A DNA stretch of 64,000 nucleotides from contig JADDOH010004022.1 of the NCBI GenBank assembly GCA_016648135.1, positions 1 to 64,000 on the forward strand, given 5' to 3'. Below, piece after piece: positions 44,420 through 55,655 of the stretch. Origin of the DNA: Agrypnia vestita (taxonomy: Eukaryota; Arthropoda; Insecta; Trichoptera; Phryganeidae). The notes under the pieces are model-generated. The model searched no databases. It was not told the origin of the DNA and was given only the letters and a program-made list of their open reading frames with translations. Within the stretch, counting starts at the first letter, position 1. Every line of letters begins with the position of its first letter. A program made the position numbers and the translations under genes.

Positions 44420-44935
44420 GGTTGCAGATTACGTGAAAGTGACCCTTGTATGGAAATTAGATAATCGCATAGAGCAAGCCAGAGCTGCATTCTTCCAGAT
44501 GAAAAAGGCATTATACAGGCGGGACCTAAACCTAAATTTTCGAATGAGAATGATACTATGCTTGTGTGTTCCCTGTACTCTTATATGGAATGGAATCATG
44601 GACGCTCACTGTGACAATTCTAAAGCGAATTAAAGCATTTGAGGTGTAAATCTAGAGACGGCTTTTAAAAATAAACGGGATTGGTTACAAATGACAATAT
44701 GATACGAATGAAGTTCTTAAAACTATTAAAACCGGGAAATTACAGTATTTTGGCGATATCAATCTTATATCCAGAAAAATGCCAGAGCCTGCATCTCATA
44801 ATACAAGGCAAAAAGACGAAGAGCGTCTGGTTGAAGAATCTAAGGCAATGGATCGGGAAATCAACGGTCCAAAATTTGGAGCTGTTGCGAGCAATAAAAA
44901 GCAAAGGTAAAAATGATTGCTAACGCCAGAAGAAG
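44420..44935 (+). pseudogene. Non-LTR reverse transcriptase C-terminal pseudogene
   Basis: The first frame reads NRIEQARAAFFQMKKALYRR, then DLNLNFRMRMILC, matching the region after the polymerase active site in insect endonuclease-reverse transcriptases (typical: RIEQARAAFXKMKKXLXXRDLNLXLRXRLLXCYVFSVLLYG). Several stops and a frame change follow. A second frame at 44681-44923 recovers IQGKKTKSVWLKNLRQWIGK, the expected tail, with an internal deletion in IIQGKxxGKRGPGRRRxSWLKNLR. It is 5'-truncated and inactive. It is probably RTE-like, and a different lineage from the RACMRRCM fragments. Confidence 0.72.
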
Positions 44936-45327
44936 ATTTTACGTCAATTATTGCGTTTGTAGAAATATAAGGGTGGGCTTTCCAAGCATGCCTAAGTGCG
45001 GTAGATATACAAATTTGACAATAGTCGAGGAACAGCCCTGCCAATGCCGCATCTCAAGGGAATCAATCTGCATTATTTATTTTTAAATTATATTAAAAAA
45101 TGACAACACTGTTTACTTTCACTCTTTGTTATTTATAATAATTATAACGTCTTCAATGCTGATGCGCCATCTTCAGCAATGTTACTAATAGGTGCTACTT
45201 CAGACTAAAGGACGTTGTGAGGAAAGGGGGGGGAGATTAGAGTCGGGTGGGTGTAGGGGCGTGGTCACTAAGCGCAGAAGAGGTGACGTAATAGAAGGTG
45301 TTTGAATATACAAATTTAATTACAATT

Positions 45328-45565
45328 GTGGGGTATAAAAGAAGAGGCAGCAATATCAAAAAAATTAAACAAACGTTTTGAATGCAGTCACCGAGGATTA
45401 CTAATTTGAAATGTATAAAATTCTAGATTTTATTTATTATATTTATCCTTTCCAAAATCATGTTTCCTATAAAATCTCGAATTCAGTACTTAGATTATAA
45501 ATAAGCAATCCCAGATGACGGCAATATTTTTTTAGGATATTGCTGCCTTTGCTTTTATACCCCAC
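45328..45565. mobile_element. MITE with GTGGGGTATAAAAG ends, copy 3
   Basis: A complete copy, GTGGGGTATAAAAG to CTTTTATACCCCAC, flanked by AATT at 45324-45327 and 45566-45569. The interior matches the copies at 23846 and 34977. Confidence 0.8.
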
Positions 45566-46165
45566 AATTAAATCCTAAGTTTTTAAATATATCTAGTTTC
45601 TTTCATTTTTTACATTAATTCTACGCCATCACTGTCGAAACTATACCTTTTCAGTTTTTGCGTGATCTGTCGTTTCAGAGTTGACGTTAAAGTTTTTGAT
45701 TCCTCCCAAGTATTCTTCCACACTTGTCTCCATTTTTCTTCTAGTCTATCCGATGTATAAAGCTTGACAATCTTAAATACTAACAGTTATTGTACACTTG
45801 CTGAAGAATCTGATGCATTAGTCCGGAAAATCCGCGGTCCAACCTACACAATTGCCAATGTTTGATAACCGGACAAGCACTACAAAGAAAAACAAGTTTC
45901 GTCGGGCAGAAAATTACGAATCCAACCAGTAGGTAACGTTTAAAAAATTGATCAATGTGGACTTGGAGATTTTTTGAAAATGGCCATCCAAATGCGCGGT
46001 TCGACGCTTTTTCCTGTTTCCCGCGCACACTCCATACAAAACGCCGGCTGGAGACTCGCCAAATATTTCGCAACGCATTTTACTCGGAAAATAAATAGGT
46101 ACATTCCTACACACACACACACATAAAGTGTACGTACTTTACGCTTCCGCTAAAAATAAATATTA

Positions 46166-46308
46166 CAGTAGCCGGCAAACATCTTGAAATTCTGCGGCGT
46201 GGTGGGGGGACGTTTGCGCATCTACCTTTCTACCAACGAGACCCAAATTTCGTCTTCTGCGCATTCCCCCACTTAGCCAAAGAATTTCATGAAGTTTGCC
46301 GGCAACTG
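46166..46308. mobile_element. Short MITE with CAGTTGCCGGCAAA ends, copy 2 (TA TSD)
   Basis: A 143-bp element starting CAGTAGCCGGCAAACATC and ending GTTTGCCGGCAACTG, flanked by TA at 46164-46165 and 46309-46310. TA duplication with CAGT ends suggests a Tc1/mariner-driven MITE. It is inverted relative to 11120-11261. Confidence 0.82.
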
Positions 46309-46363
46309 TACGTGCATATTTATGGAATAAAACACAATCGCAACGCAACAAAGAGATGTATTT

Positions 46364-46789
46364 TTATACAAGTTTTGTGCAGCTGATTCGAGTCAGGGGC
46401 GGATTTGTGGTGCAGGGTCCTCGCAGGGTATTTGAGGCCCTTTCCGGGACAAGGGCCCCCAGAATATTAATACCACACCGATTTCCAATTCCAATTCCTG
46501 CGAGTCTACGATACATAGGTATATTGCTTGCCCAACGTAAATTGGCGTGCGGCGACTTTGGAACTGAAACCCGCCCGGCCCGCAACGGGCGGTAACCCCT
46601 CGCCCTGTCATTCAATTCATTCTCGTATTTGAGCGTGAGCTGTGACATCTTGATTTCCAATATACACTGAATTATTATGTCCAAAACATCCAGTCCGGGA
46701 TGGTGCAAGAACAATTGCCAATGAAGTATTAAAGCAAATAATGGACCGATATTACCGTCTGACAGTTTGACAGATAGAGCGGCCGCCAT
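46364..46789 (-). CDS. GC-richer open frame starting MAAALSVKL, hypothetical
   Basis: The minus-strand ATG at 46789 has a favourable context (CCAGTAATGGCGGCC). The frame stays open for 141 codons. It starts MAAALSVKLSDGNIGPLFAL, followed by a hydrophobic segment (LFALILHWQLFLHH) that could be a membrane or signal-anchor stretch, then mixed sequence. A donor-like GACG|GTAATA lies shortly after the start, so only the first residues may be exonic. I do not recognise a family. The GC-rich setting suggests a host 5' exon or an old TE. The C-terminal part overlaps sequence that looks like low-copy repeat (GGGGCGGATTTGTGGTGCAG). Confidence 0.22.
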   Translation of the reverse strand: MAAALSVKLSDGNIGPLFALILHWQLFLHHPGLDVLDIIIQCILEIKMSQLTLKYENELNDRARGYRPLRAGRVSVPKSPHANLRWASNIPMYRRLAGIGIGNRCGINILGALVPERASNTLRGPCTTNPPLTRISCTKLV

Positions 46790-46997
46790 TACTGGTTCGT
46801 TTCTTTAGTGTTGCCCGACCAAATATCTATTAAAGATTCCGACACCGGTCACCGGACATTCTGTACATTACGTATTGTGTAATAAATTTACACCCTGGCA
46901 ACTTCTGTTACGCGAGAGGGACGTCTATACATAGTACTATACATGCGGCTAGACCGCAGTCTACTGCTACAAGCGCATCAGCTAATAGCGCTTTAGC

Positions 46998-47040
46998 ACT
47001 TTTAGAACAAAGTAAGTGTATCTTACTTTGTTCTAAAAGT
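46998..47040. repeat. Perfect 19-bp hairpin
   Basis: ACTTTTAGAACAAAGTAAG (46998-47016), loop TGTAT, and its exact inverse (47022-47040). Confidence 0.9.
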
Positions 47041-47439
47041 TATTTACGCCTTCACATTATATCCTTTATAAAATAACAATTATTATTAAATAAATTATTT
47101 TATAGAATAAAATCCAGCTATTGCTTTGTAGAAATTTTAAATAAAGAGATAAATTTTTAAGTGTTCATGATTTACATAGTTTTAGGACACTACCAGAAAG
47201 TAGGTACTTTCCCAAACATCTATGATAAAATTGCATTTTTTTGTGTACATTTCTGTATGTGTGACCCCAAATGTATGTAAGAATGCATTGTCATCGACAT
47301 CACGTCGGTGTGCAAAATTTCAGCTCTGTTGGATGACGGGAAGTGTGTCAATTTTCTTTTGCAAGATTTTTCCACAAGATATCAAAACCGGCGGTGAAGT
47401 TATAATAAATTATTTAATAAAAAAAGCTTGAACTTATCA

Positions 47440-48397
47440 CGTTTTTGCCTTAAAAAACATATATTTATATGGCTCTCTGGTACAATTATTGTCCTGTTTT
47501 CTCGACAGCTTGGCTCTTCTCATTTTAAAGTCAGCCAACCGCTGTCCTGGGATGTACCCTGTAACTCTTCATGGTACCTATACTTTTGTAGACATGATGC
47601 TTTCTGGTGTCGCTGCCTTCGAGCGAAGCTGCGAGTTTAAAAACGAATATTTCAACCATCACTGTTATGTATGAATTCTAAAGATTCTAAATGACTTTAA
47701 AGGTACTGATACACATGCTTATTAGTGGCACGTGAGCATGCGCAGTATTGACCTTCTTTAGCCCTTGCTTATTAGTGGCATGTGTGTACGCACATTGCTA
47801 GTAATAAGCATGCTCATTAGCGGCGTGCTCAAAAATCAACCGCTGGTTGATTTATGACCATGCTAATGTCATTCGCCGTGGGAAGGGGTATCTTTAGAGC
47901 ATGTGTGAACAGGCTTGCTTATGTCATTCGCGGCTAGTATCGATTATCAATGCGATCTTCTTAGTCAGTCAGTCAGTCAGTCAGTCTCAGTCAGTCGACA
48001 GATGAAACAAATATGGCGCGTTGAGGAGATGATAAAACATTACATTTCGTGACTTATTATAGAAATCACGAATGTCTGTGGAATACTCGGTCACCATTGT
48101 GTAAAAATAATATATCAAGGAATAATGTTTATGAAACTTTATTAAAAGGCATGAATGATTCAAATCTTACAATAAAAATTATAAAAACTAAAATCAAAAA
48201 TGTGCGGATGGAAACTCGGGAACTGTTTTGATTTATTGGTTCACTTGAATTTTCTATTTCAGTTTGCAAAGTTTCCGTTTTGAACAAGAGCTTAAAATAA
48301 GCATGCTAATTATGAGCAAGTGTGTACATTTGTTATGGCATGCTAGTTTTGAGCATGCTAATGAGCACGCCACTAATAAGCGTGTGAATCTGTACCT
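47440..48397. mobile_element. GCATGC-studded, Harbinger-like element, copy 2 (inverted)
   Basis: The inner unit 47701-48397 has ends AGGTACTGATACACATGCTT and (complement of right) AGGTACAGATTCACACGCTT, flanked by TAA at 47698-47700 and 48398-48400. The same 260-bp extension as copy 1 lies at 47440-47697. The inner unit holds many GCATG/CATGC motifs in AATAAGCATGCT contexts, an AGTC tetranucleotide run (47965-47990) and a plus-strand MADF-domain fragment. Confidence 0.68.
48002..48210 (+). pseudogene. MADF-domain (Adf-1-type DNA-binding) fragment in the repeat
   Basis: From ATG 48002 the frame reads MKQIWRVEEMIKHYIS and then hits a stop. A one-base frame change recovers YYRNHECLWNTRSPLCKNN, RNNVYETLLKGMND and LTIKIIKTKIKNVR. 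This is the MADF layout: helix 1 with W and acidic residues, the L-W-N turn, K-N..R..A/V-Y..L, then the VK.KI..LR helix. MADF proteins bind DNA, and PIF/Harbinger transposons typically encode a Myb/SANT-like partner of the transposase. The fragment ends after KNVR, where the copies diverge. Copies 1 and 3 keep the same segment with further indels. Confidence 0.6.
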
Positions 48398-48919
48398 TAA
48401 GACAAAATGTAGGGTAAACGTTTTATAACTTTGCAATGCAGCTCTAGAGCACTTTATATCTAATCAGTGCATTAAAATGTGCAAAGTTATGAAACGTGGA
48501 CTACACGTTTGATAGATAAATAATTGCTTCGATATTAATTTTCTGACATTGCTAATATTTTTGTATATACGTATATGTATAATATATTATTATGGATATG
48601 ATATATTTACTTTGTTCTCTCTCTCCGTCCGCGACTTGGTGATACGGTTGTTGGGGGAAATACAAATGTGAAAAATCAATATCACTGCCCTTAGGATATT
48701 TTTAGAATCCTGGGTTTCTGGATTCTTAAAATATTTTTTCCCGGGCGTTGAATATACATATATACCATGGCGTTTTTAAACATAATAGCGCTTTATAAAT
48801 AAAATATCTTTCAATTGTAGATAATACAATAATGGAATAGGGCGACGTTTATTTTGTACTTAATGCATTTTAACAACTACGAATAAAAACGCAACTTTAA
48901 ATTTTTTTCACTAGTTTTA

Positions 48920-49375
48920 CCTATACCTATATAACTCAATATCTATCTGTCGTCTGTTTGTGCGATCTGGCCTAAATTTTGTATACTTAATCTTTAGGAC
49001 CTGGCAAAAATACCTCTTTTCATTTAAAAAAAGAGAATCGAAATAGTATGTGTAAGCCGTGCGTACGATGCACATTGTTTCACTGTGTTGGTGTTTATAT
49101 CCGAAAACACCAACACACCGTCGCACGTACGGCTTACACACACTAATTCGATTGTCTTTCTTAAATATAAAGAGTGCGATTGTCTCTCTTAAATGAAAAG
49201 AGATGAGGGAAATGTCGCCTCTAACATAGGCGGCATTTCCCTCCTCCCCTATTACCTACTCCTCATCCTCTCCTGATATATTTTTCATGCAAATCTGTAC
49301 CGTTTGACAGATCTGAGGCAAATTTTGCGTACATATTCTTTAGGACCCTGCGGAAAACGTAGGCCACATTTCTCC
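48920..49375 (+). repeat. Two retroposon-like fragments around a palindromic MITE
   Basis: 48925-49005 (ATCTATCTGTCGTCTG, GATCTGGCCTAAATTTTG, CTTTAGGACCTGGC) and 49265-49375 (TGCAAATCTGTACCGTTTGAC, GAGGCAAATTTTGCG, CTTTAGGACCCTGCGG) are related to 30057-30165. The MITE at 49014-49174 sits between them. They may be one element split by the MITE or two separate copies. Confidence 0.5.
49014..49174. mobile_element. Palindromic MITE, copy 3 of 4
   Basis: CTCTTTTCATTTAA at the left and TTAAATATAAAGAG at the right, with arms GAATCGAAATAGTATGTG and CACACTAATTCGATTGTC. A second right-end fragment (GCGATTGTCTCTCTTAAATG) follows directly at 49177-49200. Confidence 0.82.
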
Positions 49376-49379
49376 TTGG

Positions 49380-50490
49380 ACATCCCAGCCTAGATTAAAT
49401 GGAAACATTGTTTTTATTAAAGGCTTTGCAAAACGATGGAACATACACAAACTTATTTTTTACTTAGGTAATGCTTAACCCGTGCACCGCTGGGTACGAA
49501 CAGCTTGTTTTAGAATATAACTCCTACATGTTTTTGAAACACGTAGGAGCGATAAAATAAAAGTAGCGCGAAAAAAAAACACATTTTTATTCATATTTGA
49601 TGGATAATACAAGTCGTGATATCTATTGTATTGTTTAGCACAGCAATAAATAATATTATATTATAACTTATAGTACAATAACGTGTAACAAGGTTTGTCG
49701 TATGCAACGATTTCCTACTACGTCGTATTTTGGTTTGGTTGACATATATGTTCTGTACATTGTGCATTATATAACATAGCTATTGTTACAATCTATAGAA
49801 AAAGATATGTAAGATTGAGTGCACTATTTTCACTCCCTTAGATCGCAGATGTGTACAAAATTACGAACTACTATGAGTCAATCATGGTTAAGATTTAATA
49901 TTAATAATAAAGCGATTTACGTTCGATGAGGAAATAACCGTTACAATAGAAACTAGAAACTAAACCCTAAACCTCTAAATCATAGTTTATTTATCGTTAT
50001 ATACGAAAATCAATCAAAAAGATGATTCAAAATAGCACAAAGAATCACCAAGACTGCATGAAAGTTCTTCCAGCATTCTTGTCTCGAGCCTAACAAATCT
50101 CTTCAGGTCGAAAACTGCTTTTCAGGGTGAAATACCTGACTGCTGATGCAAGGATTAAAATATGTTAATTTTTATTGTGACCAAATACATAACTGAAAAA
50201 ATTTCATTTTCGCAAAAGCGAACCATTATCCGACAAGAAATTTGAAAAATGTAGAGAATGTTGAAAAAAATTTGCATGCCTCCTCACGTACGAGTCGCTC
50301 GCGTGTATAGAGATACTTCAATAAATCACTCTTACTATGATTCACTTCTAGTGCTACATCTAAAATGTTTCTCATTGCTGCGTTCTTGTAACTAATCTTG
50401 CGGTGCCTGCTGCTAGGGAAATAACAATTCACAACCCTATTGATTCTCCTGAAATCACCAGCTTGTTATATTTCCACCGACCTACTCTGG
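49380..50490. other. Unassigned sequence
   Basis: No gene is supported. A minus-strand frame at 50226-50432 (RKISYKNAAMRNILDVALEV) is mildly protein-like, but I cannot place it in a family. Confidence 0.25.
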
Positions 50491-50493
50491 TAG

Positions 50494-50664
50494 GTCCTCT
50501 TTTCCCTTCCAACTTATCATGCCAATAATAGGAAATCCTTTCTCATCCCACGCTTATGCTCAGATTATAATAACCTCTTGAATTCAATAGATATTTTTAA
50601 TACTAAATATGAAGAGTATCGTCATATGGTGAGGCAGATACTAGAAACTCGTCCCCCTCCCTGA
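50494..50664 (+). pseudogene. C-terminal end of a non-LTR retrotransposon ORF2, with 3' UTR and A-tail
   Basis: The plus-strand frame reads VLFSLPTYHANNRKSFLIPR, LCSDYNNLLNSIDIFNTKYE and EYRHMVRQILETRPPP before the stop. The pattern P..R...Y..L...IDIF, followed by a short basic helix, closes ORF2 in several insect retrotransposon families. About 225 bp of 3' UTR follow, ending in AATAAAAAAATAAATAAAAAAA at 50889-50910, the A-rich tail expected after target-primed reverse transcription. Everything upstream is missing (5' truncation near 50490). I cannot assign the clade firmly. Confidence 0.6.
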
Positions 50665-51825
50665 CCATGTGAATTATATACATTACGAACCCTTTTATGT
50701 TTATGATAAAGTTAAATTAGGAACAATCACTTAAATGAAACTGTAAAATTGTTTGATCCGTCATTCATGTCAAATTGACTTGTCTGTAATTATGTCTATC
50801 TGTGTCATCCTTTAATTGTGGGAGACATTTAACTATTTTTTCTGTATTTTGTCCTACCAAGCAATTATGTCTTACTGTTGGAAGACCGAATAAAAAAATA
50901 AATAAAAAAAATTGATCCTGCGACCTTTCTTCTTCTGTTCCCACTTTCCCACGGTAAAAGAACTCGCATATACCTACAGCCACAGCATATTTCGTGAAAT
51001 ATACTGTGGCTATATAGGTAGGTATGTGACTGGCGTTACGGTGAAATCATAACCTAGCACATTTTTATTAATAGATAATATATTTTGAATAGTGAAAATA
51101 TATTTTAACATTCGTTTCCGAACTGTCACGGAAACTAAATTTGACAGTTTTCCAGTTCCAGATGTTTAGTTCGGAGCTACACTCAAATACTCTTAAACTA
51201 GAAATGAATATTCACAACATTTGATCAATATTACGTCGCAGTTTAAGTATTTTCAAGTTTATTTGCGTATAATGTGAAGGCATAAATAGCTATGTGCATT
51301 TTGTAATTTGAATATATAAAAGAGAACATGATTTAATATAAGTGGATGATAAAGATGTTAAAAATCTAAAATAAACTCATGTCATATATATTCAATTTAC
51401 TTGCCAGCAAAAAAAAAATTCTACCATAATATAAAAAAAAAAAAATACATCTATTCTGAGCACACTCCAAGCAGTGAAACTGTAAATTCATTGTTTGATA
51501 CATTTCCACTGCCTGAATTGATAAAATATATTTATATCAGTGAAAATACATTTTAACTAGAAATACACTATCGTTGTAACATATACAACTATACACTTTT
51601 TAAAAAATACATACTTATAACAAAACTTATTCAGTACAACTTTGAAACATGCAATCTAATCGTATTATCTGGTTCCTGACAATACGATTAGAAGACGCGA
51701 ATCAATTTCAAATAAAATACATTTTTTCTGGTTCAGATGGAATCAATTACTTACCTACCTACTTGCATTTCATTGCCTCAATAGATTTCAGAATTATATT
51801 TTACTTCAAATCTGAATGTCCAGCC

Positions 51826-52359
51826 TTAACGGATGGTTGTGAGGGAAGTATAGTTAGAAAGGCGTATTGCGTGCAGTCCAACGCAGTAAAAAATCTGTAC
51901 GTTGCCGTTTGTAAACTGTTCCTTGCCTGGTAATAAATATCCCCATTGTTTATTGTATTTTATACGGAGAAATGATTGAAACGATCGATATGTATCGACC
52001 TTTACCGTGATTCTGGGTGTGTCAACCACGCCATGAACATGTACGTAAGTACTTGTACGTACCACAGCAATATTACCTACATCACGAAGTATATTATGAA
52101 AAATGAATTGTTTGAAACATGTTTTCCAATACACCGTTCCAGAATGCAGTTTCTCCAGGATGAATCTCGTCTCGTCCACATTTACATATCTTCTGACGCC
52201 ATTTACTATTGATCTCATGTCTAGAAGAGTCTTATAGATCACTTTATCCTTCGTAACGAAATGCGCAATATCAGTTTGGTAGTAGGTTGAGGTTAGTGAA
52301 AAAAGAAAATAAACAAAATAAATTAAAATGCTGCGATGAACAGAGCAGGGGCTGCTCAA
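51826..52359 (-). CDS. Long minus-strand open frame starting in a Jockey 3' UTR, hypothetical
   Basis: This frame is open for 177 codons, unusual for AT-rich DNA. Its first 20 or so residues (SSPCSVHRSILIYFVYFLFS) are translated from the 3' UTR of the adjacent Jockey-like fragment, so the start is not genuine. The rest (LDMRSIVNGVRRYVNVDETR, LPGKEQFTNGNVQIFYCVGL) shows no domain. Plus-strand frames across the same bases are also open, which argues for chance or an old symmetrical structure. It may be an internal exon of a host gene, but I see no clear splice sites. Confidence 0.15.
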   Translation of the reverse strand: MSSPCSVHRSILIYFVYFLFSLTSTYYQTDIAHFVTKDKVIYKTLLDMRSIVNGVRRYVNVDETRFILEKLHSGTVYWKTCFKQFIFHNILRDVGNIAVVRTSTYVHVHGVVDTPRITVKVDTYRSFQSFLRIKYNKQWGYLLPGKEQFTNGNVQIFYCVGLHAIRLSNYTSLTTIR

Positions 52360-52382
52360 CCCGGAGGGCCGATTTTGATATT

Positions 52383-52589
52383 TTACATTTGACTGGGGGT
52401 GTCTGCGTCATAGTCTGCGAGGGTGTTTATCGACGGGTTAGGGTGGGTTGAAATCCCGGCATAAAAACGCTCGGAGATGTGTCTAATGAATTCCTTTATG
52501 AGAAGAATGCCCGAGTCCTGGGGGAGATATGTGAGTCTTGCCCAACGCGGCGAATCCAGTGCCGCCCGGGTGGCATTATTTTGCAGGAT
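52383..52589 (-). pseudogene. Jockey-like ORF2 C-terminal fragment
   Basis: The minus strand reads LQNNATRAALDSPRWARLTY, LLIKEFIRHISERFYAGIST and HPNPSINTLADYDAD, then stops. The order (LQN...R...G/S-P, then I..F...L..RFY, then HPNP....L.DYD) is the classic Jockey-clade C-terminus. The downstream 3' UTR includes GAGCAGCCCCTGCTCTGTTC and runs to about 52300. It is severely 5'-truncated. It could belong to the same family as the element at 1-2167, which cannot be tested here because that copy lacks its C-terminus in this window. Confidence 0.75.
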
Positions 52590-52639
52590 TTATAGTCCTT
52601 TTATGTGTGTAGAAGTATCTTGTGATGCAAACTTATTGA

Positions 52640-52745
52640 TTGATTAGGCTTTTAACAGGACCATCTGGTTTACCCGGTCATACCAAGGCTTTCGCGGCCG
52701 TCCTCTATAACTGGTACATACTACCGGGACGAATACTCCTTCTCA
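52640..52745 (-). pseudogene. RTE-like ORF2 tail fragment
   Basis: The minus strand reads YRGRPRKPWYDRVNQMVLLK, the GRPRK-W-D region of the same C-terminal tail seen at 29150-29435 and 35262-35480. Only about 100 bp are preserved. Confidence 0.5.
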
Positions 52746-52904
52746 ACACCATCACTTTTGACTTGTTAAAATACATGATAAGGTCATTTTCCTTACGTAT
52801 GTACATCGTATAGGTATCCTGTGCAACATATGGTTCGCTATTATCTACTAATTTTACATTTTTAACTTGATTTTCAATTGTTTGCTTTTTTGTGCTAATT
52901 TTTG

Positions 52905-53600
52905 ATGTTCAACATCTTTTCTCTCGCTTTCCTGCAGTCTGTAGCAGTGATTTCGTGAAAAAGGGCGGAAATGCGTAACAGGAAATAAGACGCGCGCAAT
53001 TTCATTTAACCAATGAGCGAGCGCAGAGCACGCGCGATGGACAAAAAATCTTCGTTTATAAAAAAATCAATGTCCGGTCAGTGCCATCACAGCGAAGATG
53101 CATACTACCGGCCAATGCTTCTGATTTTGTATATATGTTGCGAGGCTGGTGTCAAGAGTGTGGATCTTGTAACTTTGATATATTTTGGCTTATATCTTCG
53201 AAACTGCCCAATAAACACTTAATTTTTTTTACATTAATGTAAACAATAACTACCCTTAATGATGTACATTCTCAAATTTTATGTTATTTATGTGATTATT
53301 TTTAAATATTTATTCAAAGTTTTCATTCAATATGTATGGCGGCGTACTACCACCATCTATGAAAATAAATAAAAACATATAATTGACCAAACACATTTCT
53401 ACCTAGTGCGGCAAAATTCAATAATAAATAAATGCACATACATTTTCTTTACTTGTATTTACGGATTAATAAATATATAGGTACTAGCTTTTTTAAATTT
53501 TGATGTTTATTTCTGTTGCTGCTCAATTGATATTTTTAATTGTGAGATGTCAAATGTTACACATCTTATGCGACTACTGTAAGGCTCGCTCGTTTTTTTT
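52905..53600. repeat. Dispersed non-coding element, copy 2
   Basis: It matches 22015-22830 at both ends: TTCAACATCTTTTCTCTCGC, CCAATGAGCGAGCGC, ACATTTTCTTTACTTG, TTGATATTTTTAATTGTGAG and GCGACTACTGTAAGGCTCGC. The short plus-strand frame at 53013-53222 is not conserved in copy 1. Confidence 0.6.
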
Positions 53601-54520
53601 CTACATGTAGTTTATTTTTCCTACATTTAGTTTCTCAATGTCCTACGATATAGTGATCATCGGATCCACTGTCTGATTTTGACTGTACAAACTATATTTT
53701 TTGCTTACAAACTTCATTTTCCTATTTTTTTTGTAATTTTTCTATTTTTCTATGTACTTTTGCACTGTTTAATTATTTTATATACTCTGCTCACCAACGT
53801 TTTCTTTCATCTTACTTTCTTTTTCTGTGAATTTATTACTTATTTATAATGTATACTTTTAAAGGATTTATGGCCGTGTATGTTAACAAAATAAAATAAA
53901 ATAGTGCATCATCCATTAGTAAACAACATACAATCAAATCGTTCATTTTCCCTTATACACTCGTACGCCTGCATTCCAGTTCTTTTTTTTATACACACTA
54001 ATAATATTGCTGGTGCAAAATTGAGGTTTTTAAAATTCTATCTATGTTCCACATTTCGTAAGTATTCTGCACGTTTTTATTGATCAATTAACTTTATATT
54101 TAAATTTATTCAGACCTTCACCGCAGAATTTTATTATAAGATATACACCTATTTAATTAATGTACAATTTGTATCCAATGTAATAGTGATCGGTATTTGC
54201 AAACGGTTTGATGACCACATTATTACTGTAACATTTCATAAATTCTGTTTATTCTGTCATCAGCAATTTTCTGCCGTACTAATAATTAAATTAAAAGGGG
54301 ACAAGAAACAATAAGCAATACGGTGCACTATGGCAACAGTGAAGCCAAGCAGCTCAATAAGTCTATGACGGGAGCGATTCTCTTCAGTAATTGGCGCTCA
54401 CGATCGCTTGAAAAATGCAGAATTTTAATTAAATATAAATAGGCACAGATGTCGCAGAGATAATGCGCGTCAGTTGTTGCTATTCCGCTCTATAAATGAA
54501 CGTTAAGTTATTCATAAATT
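53601..54520. other. AT-rich sequence with an A-rich tail and a TATA/initiator-like pair
   Basis: An A-rich run (AACAAAATAAAATAAAATAG) near 53885-53905 resembles a retroposon tail. TATAAATA at 54434 and TCAGTTG at 54470 are spaced a little wider than usual for a core promoter. No coding exon is recognisable. Confidence 0.25.
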
Positions 54521-54625
54521 GTGAATAAATTAACGTTTGTTTACGTTAAGTTCTTTAGGGTCCGTGTGAACTACATAAATAACACACGACAAGATGAATC
54601 TCGGTGCAACGTAAACATGTTACTA

Positions 54626-54790
54626 TTTAAGAAAGACAATCGAATTAGTATGTGTGAGCCGTGCGTACGAGGCATATTGTTTCGTTGTGTTGGTGTTTAT
54701 TTCCGAAAACACCAACACAACGAAACGATGTGCGTCGTACGCATGGCTTACACATGGATACTAATTCGATTGCCTTTCTTAATAAAAGAC
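54626..54790. mobile_element. Palindromic MITE, copy 4 of 4
   Basis: ATTTAAGAAAGACAATCG, AATTAGTATGTGTGAGCCG, GTTGGTGTTTATTTCC and the inverse arm ending TTGCCTTTCTTAAT. Same fold-back as 17468-17640. The frame crossing it (54521-54805) is a palindrome artefact. Confidence 0.85.
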
Positions 54791-55655
54791 CTATTCACGC
54801 GTTGATATGTTGATTTGGAGGTTACAGAAATTAGCTCAACAGACTTAACCCGAATATTGCCTAGATCCGTAGATACCAGAAACTATTTATTCTGAAGACT
54901 TACAAACATTTCTTTCGTTGTAACTGCTACTGGGTAGATTAAAAAACTAACTAAACATTTATGGTCAGTGGTCATTTGACATGCAACAAACGTGAGGTGA
55001 GACTACAACAACAACAACAATTCTCTTAGACTTAGAGTATGGACGATGAAAGCTGAGGGTTGTCTTCAATGAATCTCACGGCAGTCTAATCTTTGTCTCG
55101 AGTCGAAAATCTCATCCGTGTACGAGTACCCTAACACACTTCAAGAGCAACCTCTTCTAATTATAAGATTTTGAATAAGCATAATATTTTTAACCATTAT
55201 GAAAATCAACAAGTTCAGCCGTTTATATATATTTAAATCTTTAGAGAAGCCAGCATAGAAGTAGTGAATACGAGCAATAATATCTACCTCTAATCGACAA
55301 AATTCCGTGTAAAAGTTCCAAAAATTAATTATCAGCAAAGGGAATAACTTTTACTAATGTGTCATTTACCTTTGCTAACCATTTCATTAGTAACAGTTGT
55401 TCATTAGGCAAGCCTACAATTCTGAGAAATGTGCGAACTAGAGAAATAAATGGCCCAGGGTAGCGAAGAAAGGTTTATTACATTTTAAATGGAATAATTA
55501 ACGTTTCATAGGTAATATTTTTACATTCTAAGAATTTAAAATTAGGAATTTGACTAATCATCCAATTTTGGGAGTCCCTGGGAGATTTTGAACACTATAT
55601 TATATTCATTGATTATAACTCGTGGACTTTTATTTTCAAGGTTAGTGAGTTAGAT

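Noticed and set aside
54521..54805. 94-codon plus-strand frame, similar to a minus frame near 48.9-49.1 kb
   Set aside because: The similarity is the palindromic MITE; translation across hairpin arms gives matching peptides without coding function.
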